Assembly (NCBI GenBank): GCA_031411995.1
Contig: JANOCD010000049.1
Coordinates: 1-64,000, forward strand
Source: Rudanella sp031411995
GTDB lineage: Bacteria > Bacteroidota > Bacteroidia > Cytophagales > Spirosomataceae
Length of the DNA: 64,000 nt
Direction of reading: 5' to 3'
A model generated the notes under the pieces. The model was not told the DNA's origin and did not search any database. It saw only the letters and a program-made list of their open reading frames with translations. The position numbers and the translations under genes were made by a program. Positions 41,112 to 50,148 of this stretch are shown piece after piece (the first letter of the stretch is position 1; each line of letters starts with the position of its first letter).

Positions 41112-41977
41112 TCGGGTATTCCACCAAAGAACTCAACAACAGCCCTCAGCACCTCGCTGGGGGTTTCTGTTTGGGGGTAATGCCCAATGCCGGGCAACTC
41201 GACCACGTTGGGGTTCGGAATCAACTCGCGATATCGCCGAACCATGTGTGCCCCGGAAATAGAATCGTCTAGCCCGTCGATGAGCCGGATGTGAGTTAGG
41301 GTTTGTTGCAAAGCCCCTACCCAGCGTTCGCGGTTCTGCCGACGCTCGGCAATGTAGCGAATGAGCAAATGCAGGTTACGTTGCCCCTGTTGTCGGTTCA
41401 TCAACTGCCAGTAGGCATCGAAATCTGCGGGGCTGGGTTGGGTGTCTTTCCCGAACACATTGGTTAGCGATTTCTTGAACCGCTTTTCGTTGACGAGTCT
41501 TGAAATAAGCCAGCCCCACCGCCCCAACAACTGTTTCTGGATGGGCAGGGCGTGGTGCGTTTCGGGGAAGAGGCCCCCGTTGAGGAGGCAAACCGCCCGA
41601 ATCTGGTCTGTTTTCCGATCGAGCTGGCGGGCCAAAAGCTCCTGTGCCACCGTGTCGCCAATGTCGTGGGCCAGCAAATAATAGGAATCAATACCCCTTT
41701 CCCGGAGTAATTCTTCGACCATATCGGCCTGATCGAGCATTGAGTAGGGGTAACCTCGAGGTTTATCGGAGAAGCCGAAACCCAGAAAATCGGGCGCAAT
41801 GACATGGTATCGGGTTGCCAAACTATCCCAGATGTGGTGCCAATCCCACGAAGCCGTTGGAAAGCCGTGCAACACTACGAGCGGCACGCTCTCACCCGCT
41901 TCGACATAGAAAATGGAGTTGCCTTTATAATTGAAAGTGCGGCCCAACTGCCGCCATTGGTCAAGAGTATAGGGCAT
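41084..41977 (-). CDS. Alpha/beta hydrolase (epoxide hydrolase/haloalkane dehalogenase-like)
   Basis: A 297-residue hydrolase. The oxyanion region is VVLHGFPTASWDWHHIW near 33-48. The nucleophile elbow reads LLAHDIGDTVAQ (near 105), with Asp in place of Ser, as in epoxide hydrolases and haloalkane dehalogenases; a His in GIGHYPQTETP near 268 and an Asp before it complete the triad. Substrate is not known. Overlaps the dapA 3' end by 28 bp in convergent orientation. Confidence 0.85.
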   Translation of the reverse strand: MPYTLDQWRQLGRTFNYKGNSIFYVEAGESVPLVVLHGFPTASWDWHHIWDSLATRYHVIAPDFLGFGFSDKPRGYPYSMLDQADMVEELLRERGIDSYYLLAHDIGDTVAQELLARQLDRKTDQIRAVCLLNGGLFPETHHALPIQKQLLGRWGWLISRLVNEKRFKKSLTNVFGKDTQPSPADFDAYWQLMNRQQGQRNLHLLIRYIAERRQNRERWVGALQQTLTHIRLIDGLDDSISGAHMVRRYRELIPNPNVVELPGIGHYPQTETPSEVLRAVVEFFGGIPDYPATNSSN

Positions 41978-42033
41978 AATTGGGGTAAACTATCGTGGTT
42001 ATGAATTGATAAATACCCCTGGCAACTCATCTA

Positions 42034-42627
42034 CTACTGATTGGCGTTCCGGTTGGGGAAGGTGTAACCCAGAGAAAAATCACCCGTACCATTCACACCA
42101 TTTCGGCCGAGTGCAACTCCCAGTGCGAGATGCAAATAAAAATTGCGCCGATACGTTCGCTGGAAACCCCAAAGTGCCTCGCCATAAACTCCGTCGTTAG
42201 CCGTGAGGGGCGCGCGGTTATCGATGTTTTTATAGATTGGATTCGTAACATACAAAAGACGGGCAGACAGATAATTTCCGGAGTTGTAACGGATACTTTT
42301 CTGTTTTTCCAGGCGACGTTCAAAATTGTAGAAATGACGAACGCCTGTATATAAAACCGGGGAAAAGGAATAGGAAATGGCTACTTCATTAGCCGTTCCT
42401 GAAGGGGTAATTTCTACGACATTGCCATTGCTTGTAAAGGCAAGACCCGAAGCCAGCGTTGTTTTTGGCCCCAGTCGGGTTTCATTTTGAATACCAAGCC
42501 CCAAAAATGTTGCCCGCCAAACTGACGGAACAACGTAGGTAGTAGGGGGAGGGGTAGGGGTCGTTTCCTGTGCTAAAGAAGCGAAGGGTAAGCTAAAACA
42601 GCCAATCAGAAGGATTAACTTGTGCAT
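42034..42627 (-). CDS. Hypothetical outer-membrane-type protein
   Basis: 197 residues from ATG 42627 (MHKLILLIGCFSLPFASLAQ), a clear signal peptide; the upstream extension to 42696 overlaps the DUF5916 gene. After a Thr/Pro-rich linker (TTPTPPPTTYVVP) come alternating strands (FLGLGIQNETRLGPKTTLASGLAF, VAISYSFSPVLYTGVRHFYN, LHLALGVALGRNG, FSLGYTFPNRN) with a terminal aromatic pattern, like a small beta barrel. Family not recognised. It is 54 bp after the DUF5916 gene. Confidence 0.65.
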   Translation of the reverse strand: MHKLILLIGCFSLPFASLAQETTPTPPPTTYVVPSVWRATFLGLGIQNETRLGPKTTLASGLAFTSNGNVVEITPSGTANEVAISYSFSPVLYTGVRHFYNFERRLEKQKSIRYNSGNYLSARLLYVTNPIYKNIDNRAPLTANDGVYGEALWGFQRTYRRNFYLHLALGVALGRNGVNGTGDFSLGYTFPNRNANQ

Positions 42628-42680
42628 GATAAGTGATGAACAGCGATTAATAAATAGTTGAGTTGGCAAGATAGGGTAAC

Positions 42681-44852
42681 TTACACGTTCCACCAATAAG
42701 TTAGCTTAAAAACAATGGCCCGGTTTTTAACCCGGAAATTTTCGGGTAGGTAGTTGTCCGTATAAACAATAAACAGATCCGATGCAGGTTTGTATCGCCA
42801 TTGTACACGGGTATTCAGGTTTACGTTTTTAGCCTGTTGGTTGTATTGCATGAAGGCCGTGATAAACAGCTTATTGGTCATGGTGAGGTCAAGGCGTGGG
42901 CCAACAAGCCAGAACGTGGTGAGACCCGATAAGTTGGGCAAACTGATGCGGTTGTAGCTCGACGAAACGGCCAGGCTTGCGTAGGGCTGTACCCGGTAGG
43001 CAAGGTCAGTCGTGATGTTCAGGCGGGTGCCGTTGTCGTAAAAACCGCCGTAGCGCGTCGAGAAGCCATAAGTGAACAGGCTTTGCGGGCGCGAAACAAA
43101 CTCTGTTCCCCACGATTTCCAATGGTGCAGGCTCCCGGCTTTAAGTTTGGCTTTGCCGCTGTTAGTGGGGTCAAGGTCGGTAAGGAGTCGGACAAAGTCG
43201 GTGGCGGTCCAGGCCATAAAGGTACTTTTGTTACGAAACTGAAACGCATACGCCAAAAAATGGGTGTTGTCGAGGTTTCGGGTTAGCGTTGTATTTAGAA
43301 AAAAAGTGCTGTTCAGTACCGGCCCGTGGCTCAGAACCGACGTGCCTTTGGGAAAGAATAGATAAGCCACCTGACTATTGAGTTTCTGGTAGCCCCGGCG
43401 CGGCACATAGCCCACTTCGGGGTTATAAGCGGTGCCAACATATTCATATTGCCCACCCACAATCCATTTGCGATCATTGTAGAGCAGGTTGCCCGCCATC
43501 ACCTTATTGTCAGCGGGGTTACCCGGCGAAAACGACTGCAAATACAGGGCCTTTCCCGTCCACAAGTTGTTGACTGATTGTAGATTATACTCCAGCCCCA
43601 CGTTTCGGTTATATTGTGAATGGACTGGGAAACCCTCTTGGGGCGTGTAGTTCATCGACTGTTTATTCACCAGTAACATACCCACATTGGAACGCGCCCC
43701 CACCCGGCGTTGCATAGCCGCCACCGTGAAATTTTGTCGGGGCAGATCGGTGGCTTCCACATCGGACGTTTGCATGTGCATGAGTCCAACCCGCCAGTCT
43801 TTGTTGAGTTTGCCACTCACCCGCGCCCCATACCGAATGGGAACCCCAAGCCCGATTCTTCGACTGAAAAAGGGGCGAATGGTCTGGTAACCGAAGCTGG
43901 CAAAGAGGTCGCCGTTTTCCAGGAAAAACTGCCGACGTTCTGGGAAAAAAAGCTCAAAACGGTCGAGGTTCGTGACCTGCCTATCAACCTCCACCTGCGA
44001 AAAATCGGGGTTTATGGTCAGGTCAAGGTTCATAGACGAGGTGAGTGCCACTTTGGCATCGCCCCCAATTGTTCCTTTGGGTGCTGGTCGTTCAGAGGTC
44101 GAAAAGTCGCGGGTGCTGCTGCCCAATGCGTAGGGAATCACCGAAATATTTGGCCCGGCCTGCGGGGGTGCCTGATCCCAAACGAGTGTGCCGGTATAGG
44201 CGAGTGCGGCTGATGGAAACTGGCGCGGCACGGGTGCCCAGGCCGATTTTTCGGTGCTGGTTAAATCCTGCCGGCTAAAATTAACACCCCAGCGGGTAAT
44301 GCCTTTTTTATACCGGATTGTCTTGAACGGAATGGCAGCCTCGAACACGTAGCGGTCGGGGTAATTACGCACCACCGAAGTCCATTTGTTGTCCCAACTC
44401 GTGTTCACTTTGCCACCCTCATACATCAGCCCATCCCACTGCGCCCCCACCGTGTTGGCCCCGAATGCAAAGCCATTGGTCTGATCGTCAAAAGTGTCTA
44501 AGAAGAGCAGAAAGTTATCGTTTTTGCCAAAATTCCAGTCGCGCCGGAGCGATTCTACCACGAAGGGCTGGTTTTTGGGGTAATAACAAACGGCCACGAC
44601 ATACAGATTTTGGTCGTCGTAGGCCATACGAACATCCGTTGGCACGCGGGCGCGACTCGTGTCCATCGGTAACACCATCTGGAAATCGGTGGCCAATTGC
44701 GCAGTTTGCCAGGCTGCTTCATCAGCCACTCCGTCGATGCGGATGGGCGATGAAGCCCGGGAAATGTTGTACTGAAAAGCGTCGTTCTTTTTTTGAGCGA
44801 GAGCAGGCAGGGTCAGAAAAAGAAGAAAAAGAAGTAGCGTTATGCGGGTCAC
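42681..44852 (-). CDS. DUF5916 protein with N-terminal family 9 carbohydrate-binding-like domain
   Basis: A 723-residue outer-membrane-associated protein. I choose the GTG at 44852, which gives the clean signal peptide MTRITLLLFLLFLTLPALAQ; a GTG at 44891 would add 13 residues encoded by a palindrome. Residues about 30-200 (SPIRIDGVADEAAWQTAQLATDF, VAVCYYP, NNFLLFLDTFDDQTNGF) match the DOMON/CBM9-like domain, and the C-terminal two thirds are a barrel of the DUF5916 type ending in the aromatic FKLTYWWNV. Function unknown; suggested to bind sugars at the surface. Confidence 0.85.
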   Translation of the reverse strand: MTRITLLLFLLFLTLPALAQKKNDAFQYNISRASSPIRIDGVADEAAWQTAQLATDFQMVLPMDTSRARVPTDVRMAYDDQNLYVVAVCYYPKNQPFVVESLRRDWNFGKNDNFLLFLDTFDDQTNGFAFGANTVGAQWDGLMYEGGKVNTSWDNKWTSVVRNYPDRYVFEAAIPFKTIRYKKGITRWGVNFSRQDLTSTEKSAWAPVPRQFPSAALAYTGTLVWDQAPPQAGPNISVIPYALGSSTRDFSTSERPAPKGTIGGDAKVALTSSMNLDLTINPDFSQVEVDRQVTNLDRFELFFPERRQFFLENGDLFASFGYQTIRPFFSRRIGLGVPIRYGARVSGKLNKDWRVGLMHMQTSDVEATDLPRQNFTVAAMQRRVGARSNVGMLLVNKQSMNYTPQEGFPVHSQYNRNVGLEYNLQSVNNLWTGKALYLQSFSPGNPADNKVMAGNLLYNDRKWIVGGQYEYVGTAYNPEVGYVPRRGYQKLNSQVAYLFFPKGTSVLSHGPVLNSTFFLNTTLTRNLDNTHFLAYAFQFRNKSTFMAWTATDFVRLLTDLDPTNSGKAKLKAGSLHHWKSWGTEFVSRPQSLFTYGFSTRYGGFYDNGTRLNITTDLAYRVQPYASLAVSSSYNRISLPNLSGLTTFWLVGPRLDLTMTNKLFITAFMQYNQQAKNVNLNTRVQWRYKPASDLFIVYTDNYLPENFRVKNRAIVFKLTYWWNV

Positions 44853-44858
44853 GTTGCT

Positions 44859-44901
44859 GTAGAACGGGAGATACCGCCCTTGCGGTATCACTCCGTTCTA
44901 C
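44859..44901. repeat. Palindromic repeat at the DUF5916 5' end
   Basis: GTAGAACGGGAGATACCGC (44859-44877) is close to the reverse complement of 44882-44901 (GCGGTATCACTCCGTTCTAC), with a 4-nt loop and one or two bulges. It lies between the likely GTG start and the M48 gene and probably forms a leader hairpin. Confidence 0.7.
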
Positions 44902-44940
44902 ATAAAACAAAAAGTTGCCCTGTCATACTGACGGGGGAGC

Positions 44941-46398
44941 TTACCGCCGTATTACTTTCACCAGCGTACCTCGCGTTACGGCATCACCGACTTTCATGCT
45001 GTTCAGTGTTCCCAGTTCTTCTAGGCGGCTGGCAGGCATGTTCAAAGCGCTCATCACATCTCGGAAACTGCCATCGCGGGGGGCTGGCTCCACCTGAACA
45101 CGCTCCGGTTTGCGATTAATTTTCTCCTGATCGGTTAGGGCACGGAAATTCTGGGCAACACTTTTGAATGCATTAAGTCGACCGTTGAAATCAGCCGACG
45201 ACGACAGACCGTGCAGTGCATAAATAGCTCCATTGTACTGAATCAGCCACGTGGCAATTTGCAGGGTATTGGCGGCAGTCTGCTGTTGTTGCTGACCTTC
45301 CTGCTGCTGAGGCTGCTGTTGCGAGATAATAACCAGAGCCGGGTTGCCGTTTATGGTAGTCTGGGCATTTTCCAACACTTTTAAGTTCAGTTCTTTAACC
45401 ATCGTCTGCGCGGCTTCGTCCAGCGAATTGCCTTTGGCCAGCATCAAAATCATAGCTGCTTTGCCATCGGCGGGAGACATTTGAAACTGCTCCGGGGAGT
45501 TTTGGTGTTTCCAGCCGCGTGGCACCGGAAACTGAAATTTCAGTACGGGATGATAGAACATGTCATTCTCCACAAAACCCTGCTTTGGGTCTTCGCCAAA
45601 AATGATTCCGTCGATCAGGCGCAGATAACGCTCTCGCTCCACGGCATACTGCTTTGGGTTGGCAGCCTGAAACTCTTTGGCCAAACCTGTTACGCGGGTT
45701 TGGCGGTTACCCGGATCGGGGTGGGTAGACATAAACGTGGGCACTTGCTGCCCTGAGTTGTCCTGAATGCGTTTGATGGTGCCAAAAAAGTCGGCCATCT
45801 CAACGGCATCATAGCCGATCTTGCTCGAATACTCAACGCCAATTTTGTCGGACTCCGATTCGTGGTCACGGCTGTACTTAAGCCCGAGTACCTGCGCTCC
45901 CTGCATAAGTGATTCGCCGAGTTGTGGAACCAGGATTGAACCGGCAATAGCTCCAAGCGTACTAAAAAGTTGGCTTGTTTGTTGCCGCGCAGAGTGTTGG
46001 GCGGTGATGTGACCAATCTCGTGTCCAAGGACCCCCGCAAACTCGGCTTCGTTGTTGAAGTGAGCCATAATGCCCCGCGTAAAATAAACATAGCCACCAG
46101 GCACGGCAAATGCATTAACAACGGGAGAATCAACAATGTAGAACTGGTAGGGCAAGTCGGGGCGGTGCGAAATGGCCGCCATTGCCTTGCCTTTTTCGTT
46201 GATAAAATCCTGCATCGGTTTGTTTTCGTACAGGCCCATTGTTGAAACAACTCCTGGGTGTGACTGTTGCCCAATAGCAATTTCCTGCTCTTTCGACATC
46301 AAAATAACCTGCCGCTTGCCCGTTACGGGATTACGCGAGCAGGCAAGACCACCAGCCAAAAAGCCGACGATGAGCAAACGGGTGAAAAGGGTGTTCAT
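44941..46398 (-). CDS. M48 family metalloprotease lipoprotein
   Basis: A 485-residue lipoprotein. The lipobox GGLAC places the lipidated Cys at residue 20. The zinc site HEIGHITAQHSARQ (HExxH) is near 128-132 and the third ligand Glu in SRDHESESDKIGVEY near 180, the BepA/Oma1-like M48 layout. A Gln-rich stretch (QQQPQQQEGQQQQQ) near 365 and a C-terminal PDZ-less domain follow. Such proteases check outer-membrane protein assembly in the periplasm. Divergent from the glucosaminidase-like gene. Confidence 0.92.
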   Translation of the reverse strand: MNTLFTRLLIVGFLAGGLACSRNPVTGKRQVILMSKEQEIAIGQQSHPGVVSTMGLYENKPMQDFINEKGKAMAAISHRPDLPYQFYIVDSPVVNAFAVPGGYVYFTRGIMAHFNNEAEFAGVLGHEIGHITAQHSARQQTSQLFSTLGAIAGSILVPQLGESLMQGAQVLGLKYSRDHESESDKIGVEYSSKIGYDAVEMADFFGTIKRIQDNSGQQVPTFMSTHPDPGNRQTRVTGLAKEFQAANPKQYAVERERYLRLIDGIIFGEDPKQGFVENDMFYHPVLKFQFPVPRGWKHQNSPEQFQMSPADGKAAMILMLAKGNSLDEAAQTMVKELNLKVLENAQTTINGNPALVIISQQQPQQQEGQQQQQTAANTLQIATWLIQYNGAIYALHGLSSSADFNGRLNAFKSVAQNFRALTDQEKINRKPERVQVEPAPRDGSFRDVMSALNMPASRLEELGTLNSMKVGDAVTRGTLVKVIRR

Positions 46399-46585
46399 AA
46401 TATACTATACAATGAAGGGTTGTTCTGAACCTCTGGCCAGAAATCAGTGAGCAATAATACGTCCGTAGAGGTGAAACAAATAAACGGACATTGTTAGCAT
46501 TAACAACTGACGAGGCTCATTTTGTTTTGTCACAGGATAAGGTTCGTGTTTGTTGCCTATTTTTACCCCTTTATTCACGATCAAC

Positions 46586-47626
46586 ATGACCACCCGTCGC
46601 CACTTTCTTCGCTGGGGAGCGTTTGCCCTTCCCCAATTCAACCTCAAGAATCTATTTAGTGAGAAGCCTCTTGCTTCAAAACCTGTTGTTGTTTCGACCT
46701 GGGACAGTGGCAAAACAGCTAATAATGGAGCCTGGCCAGTACTGAAAAGTGGTGGCCGTGCGCTGGATGCCGTTGAGCAGGCAGGCATGGCCAGCGAGAA
46801 TGAACAAAGTTGTTGCGTGGGCATAGGGGCTAACCCCGACCGCGATGGCCACGTGACACTCGATGCCTGCATCATGGACGAACAGTTCAATTGTGGGTCT
46901 GTGGTGTTTCTCGAACGGATTAAACACCCCGTTTCGGTGGCGCGGAAAGTGATGGAAACAACGCCCCATGTGATGTTGGCAGGTGCTGGTGCCCAACAGT
47001 TTGCGCTGGCTAACGGCTTTGCACTTGAATCGGATAAACTCTCTGCCGATGCCCGAAAGACCTATGAGCAATGGCTAAAAAAGTCGGAGTATAAGCCCGT
47101 TATCAACGTAGAAAATGGACCCAAACCTCGACCTTCCAAAAAAGGTAACGGCCCGTTTGCTCCCTCTTACTTCGACGATGGCAGTGTGAACCATGACACC
47201 ATGGGAACCATTGCCCTCGATTCGGCGGGTAATCTGTCGGGTATGTGTACCACCAGCGGGATGGCTTTCAAAATGCACGGTCGGGTGGGCGATTCACCCA
47301 TTATTGGGGCGGGGCTGTATGTCGACAATGAAATTGGGGCCGTTACCTGCACAGGGCAGGGCGAAGAAGTGATTCGGATGTGCGGGGCGCACCTTGTGGT
47401 AGAACTGATGCGACAGGGAAAAACGCCACAGGAAGCGTGCCGGACTGCGGTTGAGCGCATTGTGAAGCGCGACCCGGAGCGGGCCAAAACGTTTCAGGTG
47501 GCCTTCATTGCTCTCAATAAAGCGGGTGAAATTGGTGCTTACTCGGTACAAAAGGACTTTACCTACACGGTTACTTCCAACGAGACACCGACAACCGTTT
47601 TGGCCGCCAAAAGCTACTTTGGGTAG
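46586..47626 (+). CDS. N4-(beta-N-acetylglucosaminyl)-L-asparaginase-like Ntn hydrolase
   Basis: A 346-residue precursor from ATG 46586 with a Tat-like start (TTRRHFLRWGAFALPQF), so likely exported. VSTWDSGKTANNGAWPVLKSGGRALDAVEQ near 32-60 is typical of aspartylglucosaminidase; the chain should self-cleave before the Thr of HDTMGTIALDSAGNLSG near 205, leaving that Thr as nucleophile, with GRVGDSPIIGAGLYVDN following. It removes asparagine from glycoasparagines after N-glycan breakdown, probably as part of glycoprotein scavenging. Confidence 0.9.
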   Translation: MTTRRHFLRWGAFALPQFNLKNLFSEKPLASKPVVVSTWDSGKTANNGAWPVLKSGGRALDAVEQAGMASENEQSCCVGIGANPDRDGHVTLDACIMDEQFNCGSVVFLERIKHPVSVARKVMETTPHVMLAGAGAQQFALANGFALESDKLSADARKTYEQWLKKSEYKPVINVENGPKPRPSKKGNGPFAPSYFDDGSVNHDTMGTIALDSAGNLSGMCTTSGMAFKMHGRVGDSPIIGAGLYVDNEIGAVTCTGQGEEVIRMCGAHLVVELMRQGKTPQEACRTAVERIVKRDPERAKTFQVAFIALNKAGEIGAYSVQKDFTYTVTSNETPTTVLAAKSYFG

Positions 47627-47629
47627 GAA

Positions 47630-47663
47630 GTTTGGGCTGTAGATATGCATCCACAGCCCAAAC
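47630..47663. terminator. Terminator-like hairpin between convergent genes
   Basis: GTTTGGGCTGT (47630-47640) pairs exactly with ACAGCCCAAAC (47653-47663), and the stem extends by AGGA/TCCT around a one-base bulge. There is no strong T tract, but it sits between the convergent glucosaminidase-like and gldC genes. Confidence 0.65.
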
Positions 47664-47668
47664 TCCTA

Positions 47669-48010
47669 TTATTTCTGCTGCTTCATTTCTTCCTTAACCC
47701 GGCGGCTGAGAACCTGGCACAAACTCATAATATCATTGGCCATATGCTGGTCGCCGGTGGCCGACTCGATGGTGCTGGCCAGTCCATCCATAATCTCGAT
47801 CACGAATCGTTTCATGTCCAGCACCTCCATGTCTTTGGTCCAAAGGTCCATTTTCAGAGTGCCATTGTGGTAGTGATCCCAAACGGAAACGGCAATGGCA
47901 CGGGTATCGCTCAGGCCTTCGTTGGGGTTATCGGTGGCATCCCAATAAATTTTGTCGGGGACGTTCTGGGTATCTAATTCAACGTTAAACTGAATAGTTG
48001 ACTTTTTCAT
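47669..48010 (-). CDS. gldC: Gliding motility protein GldC
   Basis: A 113-residue small cytoplasmic protein: MKKSTIQFNVELDTQNVPDKIYW, TDNPNEGLSDTRAIAVSVWDHY, LKMDLWTKDMEVLDMKRF and DQHMANDIMSLCQVLSRRVKEEM match GldC over the whole length. It is associated with gliding in Bacteroidota, although its biochemical role is unclear and it is not essential for T9SS. Its own -7 promoter element sits at 48017-48024. Confidence 0.9.
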   Translation of the reverse strand: MKKSTIQFNVELDTQNVPDKIYWDATDNPNEGLSDTRAIAVSVWDHYHNGTLKMDLWTKDMEVLDMKRFVIEIMDGLASTIESATGDQHMANDIMSLCQVLSRRVKEEMKQQK

Positions 48011-48016
48011 GGGTGC

Positions 48017-48024
48017 AAAGATAG
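48017..48024 (-). promoter_or_regulatory. Promoter -7 element for gldC
   Basis: Plus-strand CAAAGATA reads TATCTTTG on the minus strand, matching TAnnTTTG, and is only 7 bp from the start codon, implying a very short leader. Confidence 0.4.
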
Positions 48025-48045
48025 ACGTTGGATTTTGGAATCCGA

Positions 48046-48804
48046 TTAGCTGCCAAACACCCTCCGCAGAATGTCGCTGATGCGGGCAACGGGGTTTTCG
48101 CGGATGTTTTTCTCTTCCTGGGCAACCAGCAAAAACAGGCCATCCACCGCTTTGTTGGTTGCATACTCAGTCAGGTTGGGGTTAACTTTCTGCACCAGTG
48201 GCAAGCGGTTATATGTATTCATAATATCGCTGTAATACTTCGTAGTATTGTTCTTTTTCAGGGCTTTGTCGATTTCGGGGGTGAACTGAGTCACCAACGC
48301 TTGACCCGATGTGCGACGCAGGTATTGCGTGGCGGCATCCTGTGGCCCGCGTAAAATCCCGATCGCATCCTGAATACTCATCGACGTGATTGCCTTAATG
48401 AAAATCGGTTTCGATTGCTTGGCGGCATCTTCGGCAGCCCGGTTCAGCGACAGCACAAATTTATCGACCTGTGGCCCCAGACCAATTTGCCGAAGCCGCG
48501 TTTCAACACGTTGCATTTCGGGGGGGAACAGGATTTTAATCAGGTTGTTTTTGTAATACCCATCCGTAGCAGATGCCTGATCGGCTCCTTTCTGAATGCC
48601 CACCTGCAGAGCCTCGCGCAACCCGCTGGCAATGTCGGCGTTAGTGAGCGAACCAGTGCTGGCGGGCTTCGTTACGGCATCCAGAATTTGTCCGAAAACT
48701 GACTTGGGCTTCTGTGGAACGGTTGTATCCTTTGTTTCCTGTGCGTATGACGTTGAGTAGAGGCAAACGGAAGTGAGTGCCAGTAACCAGATTTTCTTTC
48801 TCAT
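48046..48804 (-). CDS. DUF4197 domain-containing protein
   Basis: 252 residues from ATG 48804 (MRKKIWLLALTSVCLYSTSYAQ), a signal peptide. The mature protein matches DUF4197: LTNADIASGLREALQVGIQKGADQAS, YYKNNLIKILFPPEMQRVE, DAIGILRGPQDAATQYLRR, ATNKAVDGLFLLVAQEEKNIRENP. The family is exported and of unknown function. It is 35 bp upstream of gldC on the same strand and divergent from cinA. Confidence 0.88.
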   Translation of the reverse strand: MRKKIWLLALTSVCLYSTSYAQETKDTTVPQKPKSVFGQILDAVTKPASTGSLTNADIASGLREALQVGIQKGADQASATDGYYKNNLIKILFPPEMQRVETRLRQIGLGPQVDKFVLSLNRAAEDAAKQSKPIFIKAITSMSIQDAIGILRGPQDAATQYLRRTSGQALVTQFTPEIDKALKKNNTTKYYSDIMNTYNRLPLVQKVNPNLTEYATNKAVDGLFLLVAQEEKNIRENPVARISDILRRVFGS

Positions 48805-48820
48805 TAGTTTCAGTGTTTTG

Positions 48821-48828
48821 TACTTTTG
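48821..48828 (+). promoter_or_regulatory. Promoter -7 element for the cinA operon
   Basis: TACTTTTG matches TAnnTTTG; cinA begins 55 bp downstream. It lies in the short gap shared with the divergent DUF4197 gene. Confidence 0.4.
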
Positions 48829-48882
48829 ACCAATCATAAACCCAAAGGTTTAGCCCAATGGCGACTTTTGCAACCCCTTACG

Positions 48883-50148
48883 ATGATTAACACGATCCGC
48901 GCCGAAGTAGTGACTATTGGCGACGAAATTTTGTTCGGCCAGATAACCGATACCAACACCCAGTGGATCAGCACCGAACTGACGAGCATTGGCATTCGCA
49001 CAATTCGGAAAACATCGGTGGGCGATCAGGCCGAAGCCATTCTGAATAGCCTCCGCGAAGCTCACCAACGCGCCGACCTTATTATTATTACGGGTGGATT
49101 GGGGCCAACCAAAGACGACATCACCAAGAAAACCCTCTGTACGTATTTTGGAGTGGGAATGGTGCGCAACCAAATCGCTCTGGACCTGGTCACGAGTTTC
49201 TTTGTGAAGCGGGGCCGCGAAATGACCGACATTAACCGGGGGCAGGCCGATTTGCCCGCCAACGCCGAGTATGTGCAAAATGACTGGGGCACTGCACCCG
49301 GCATGTGGTTTAATTATGACAACGGCGATGGGCGGAACGTGGTCTATGTTTCGTTGCCGGGGGTGCCCTTCGAGATGAAAAGCCTAATGACCCACCGTAT
49401 CTTGCCGCGCTTAAAAGACCATTTCGAGACGCCTATTATTACCCACAAAATCATTCGGTTAGTAGGAATTGGCGAGTCGTTTCTGGCTGAGCGCATCGAG
49501 ATTTGGGAAGATGCACTGCCCCCGCACATCCGCTTGGCTTACCTGCCTAGTTTCGGGCAAATACGGCTTCGCCTAACGGCCACCGGCACCGACGCTGCCA
49601 CCCTCGACCGTGAATTGGCCGAACAGGTTGCCGCCGTGATGCCCCTGATCGAACAACATGTGTTTGGATTCGATACCGACGAACTCGAAACCGTGGTTGG
49701 CAAACTCCTGTTGGAACGCGGCCTGATGCTTGGCACTGCCGAAAGTTGTACGGGTGGCTACGTGGCGGCTCAGATGACAAGGCACCCCGGTTCGTCGGCC
49801 TATTTTCAGGGAGGCATCGTAAGCTATGCCAACGCAGTAAAAATAAACTTGCTGGGCGTTGCCCCGGCTATATTGAATCAGTTTGGGGCTGTGAGTGAGC
49901 AAACCGTCCGGCAAATGGCCGAGGGCTGCCGCGCTGCCCTTGGTGTGGGTGTTACCTTAGCCACGAGCGGCATTGCCGGACCCGACGGCGGCACCCCCGA
50001 CAAACCCGTTGGCACCGTCTGGATTGCCTGCGCCACCCCAAACGGAACCGTTGCCAAATTGCTGAAACTTGGTCAATACCGCGAACAGAATATCCAACTT
50101 ACTACCGCCTATGGCTTGAACATGGTGCGGGAAGAATTATTAAAATAA
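48883..50148 (+). CDS. cinA: Competence/damage-inducible protein CinA
   Basis: 421 residues from ATG 48883 (MINTIRAEVVTIGDEILFGQITDTN). The N-terminal molybdopterin-binding-like (COG1058) domain has ITGGLGPTKDDITKKTL near 67-85, and the C-terminal CinA/PncC domain has MLGTAESCTGGYVAAQMT near 285 and ATSGIAGPDGGTPDKPVGTVW near 360. PncC deamidates NMN, and the N domain is an ADP-ribose pyrophosphatase in some species, so it recycles NAD. Its TAA overlaps the ATG of the acyltransferase gene (TAATG). Confidence 0.95.
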   Translation: MINTIRAEVVTIGDEILFGQITDTNTQWISTELTSIGIRTIRKTSVGDQAEAILNSLREAHQRADLIIITGGLGPTKDDITKKTLCTYFGVGMVRNQIALDLVTSFFVKRGREMTDINRGQADLPANAEYVQNDWGTAPGMWFNYDNGDGRNVVYVSLPGVPFEMKSLMTHRILPRLKDHFETPIITHKIIRLVGIGESFLAERIEIWEDALPPHIRLAYLPSFGQIRLRLTATGTDAATLDRELAEQVAAVMPLIEQHVFGFDTDELETVVGKLLLERGLMLGTAESCTGGYVAAQMTRHPGSSAYFQGGIVSYANAVKINLLGVAPAILNQFGAVSEQTVRQMAEGCRAALGVGVTLATSGIAGPDGGTPDKPVGTVWIACATPNGTVAKLLKLGQYREQNIQLTTAYGLNMVREELLK

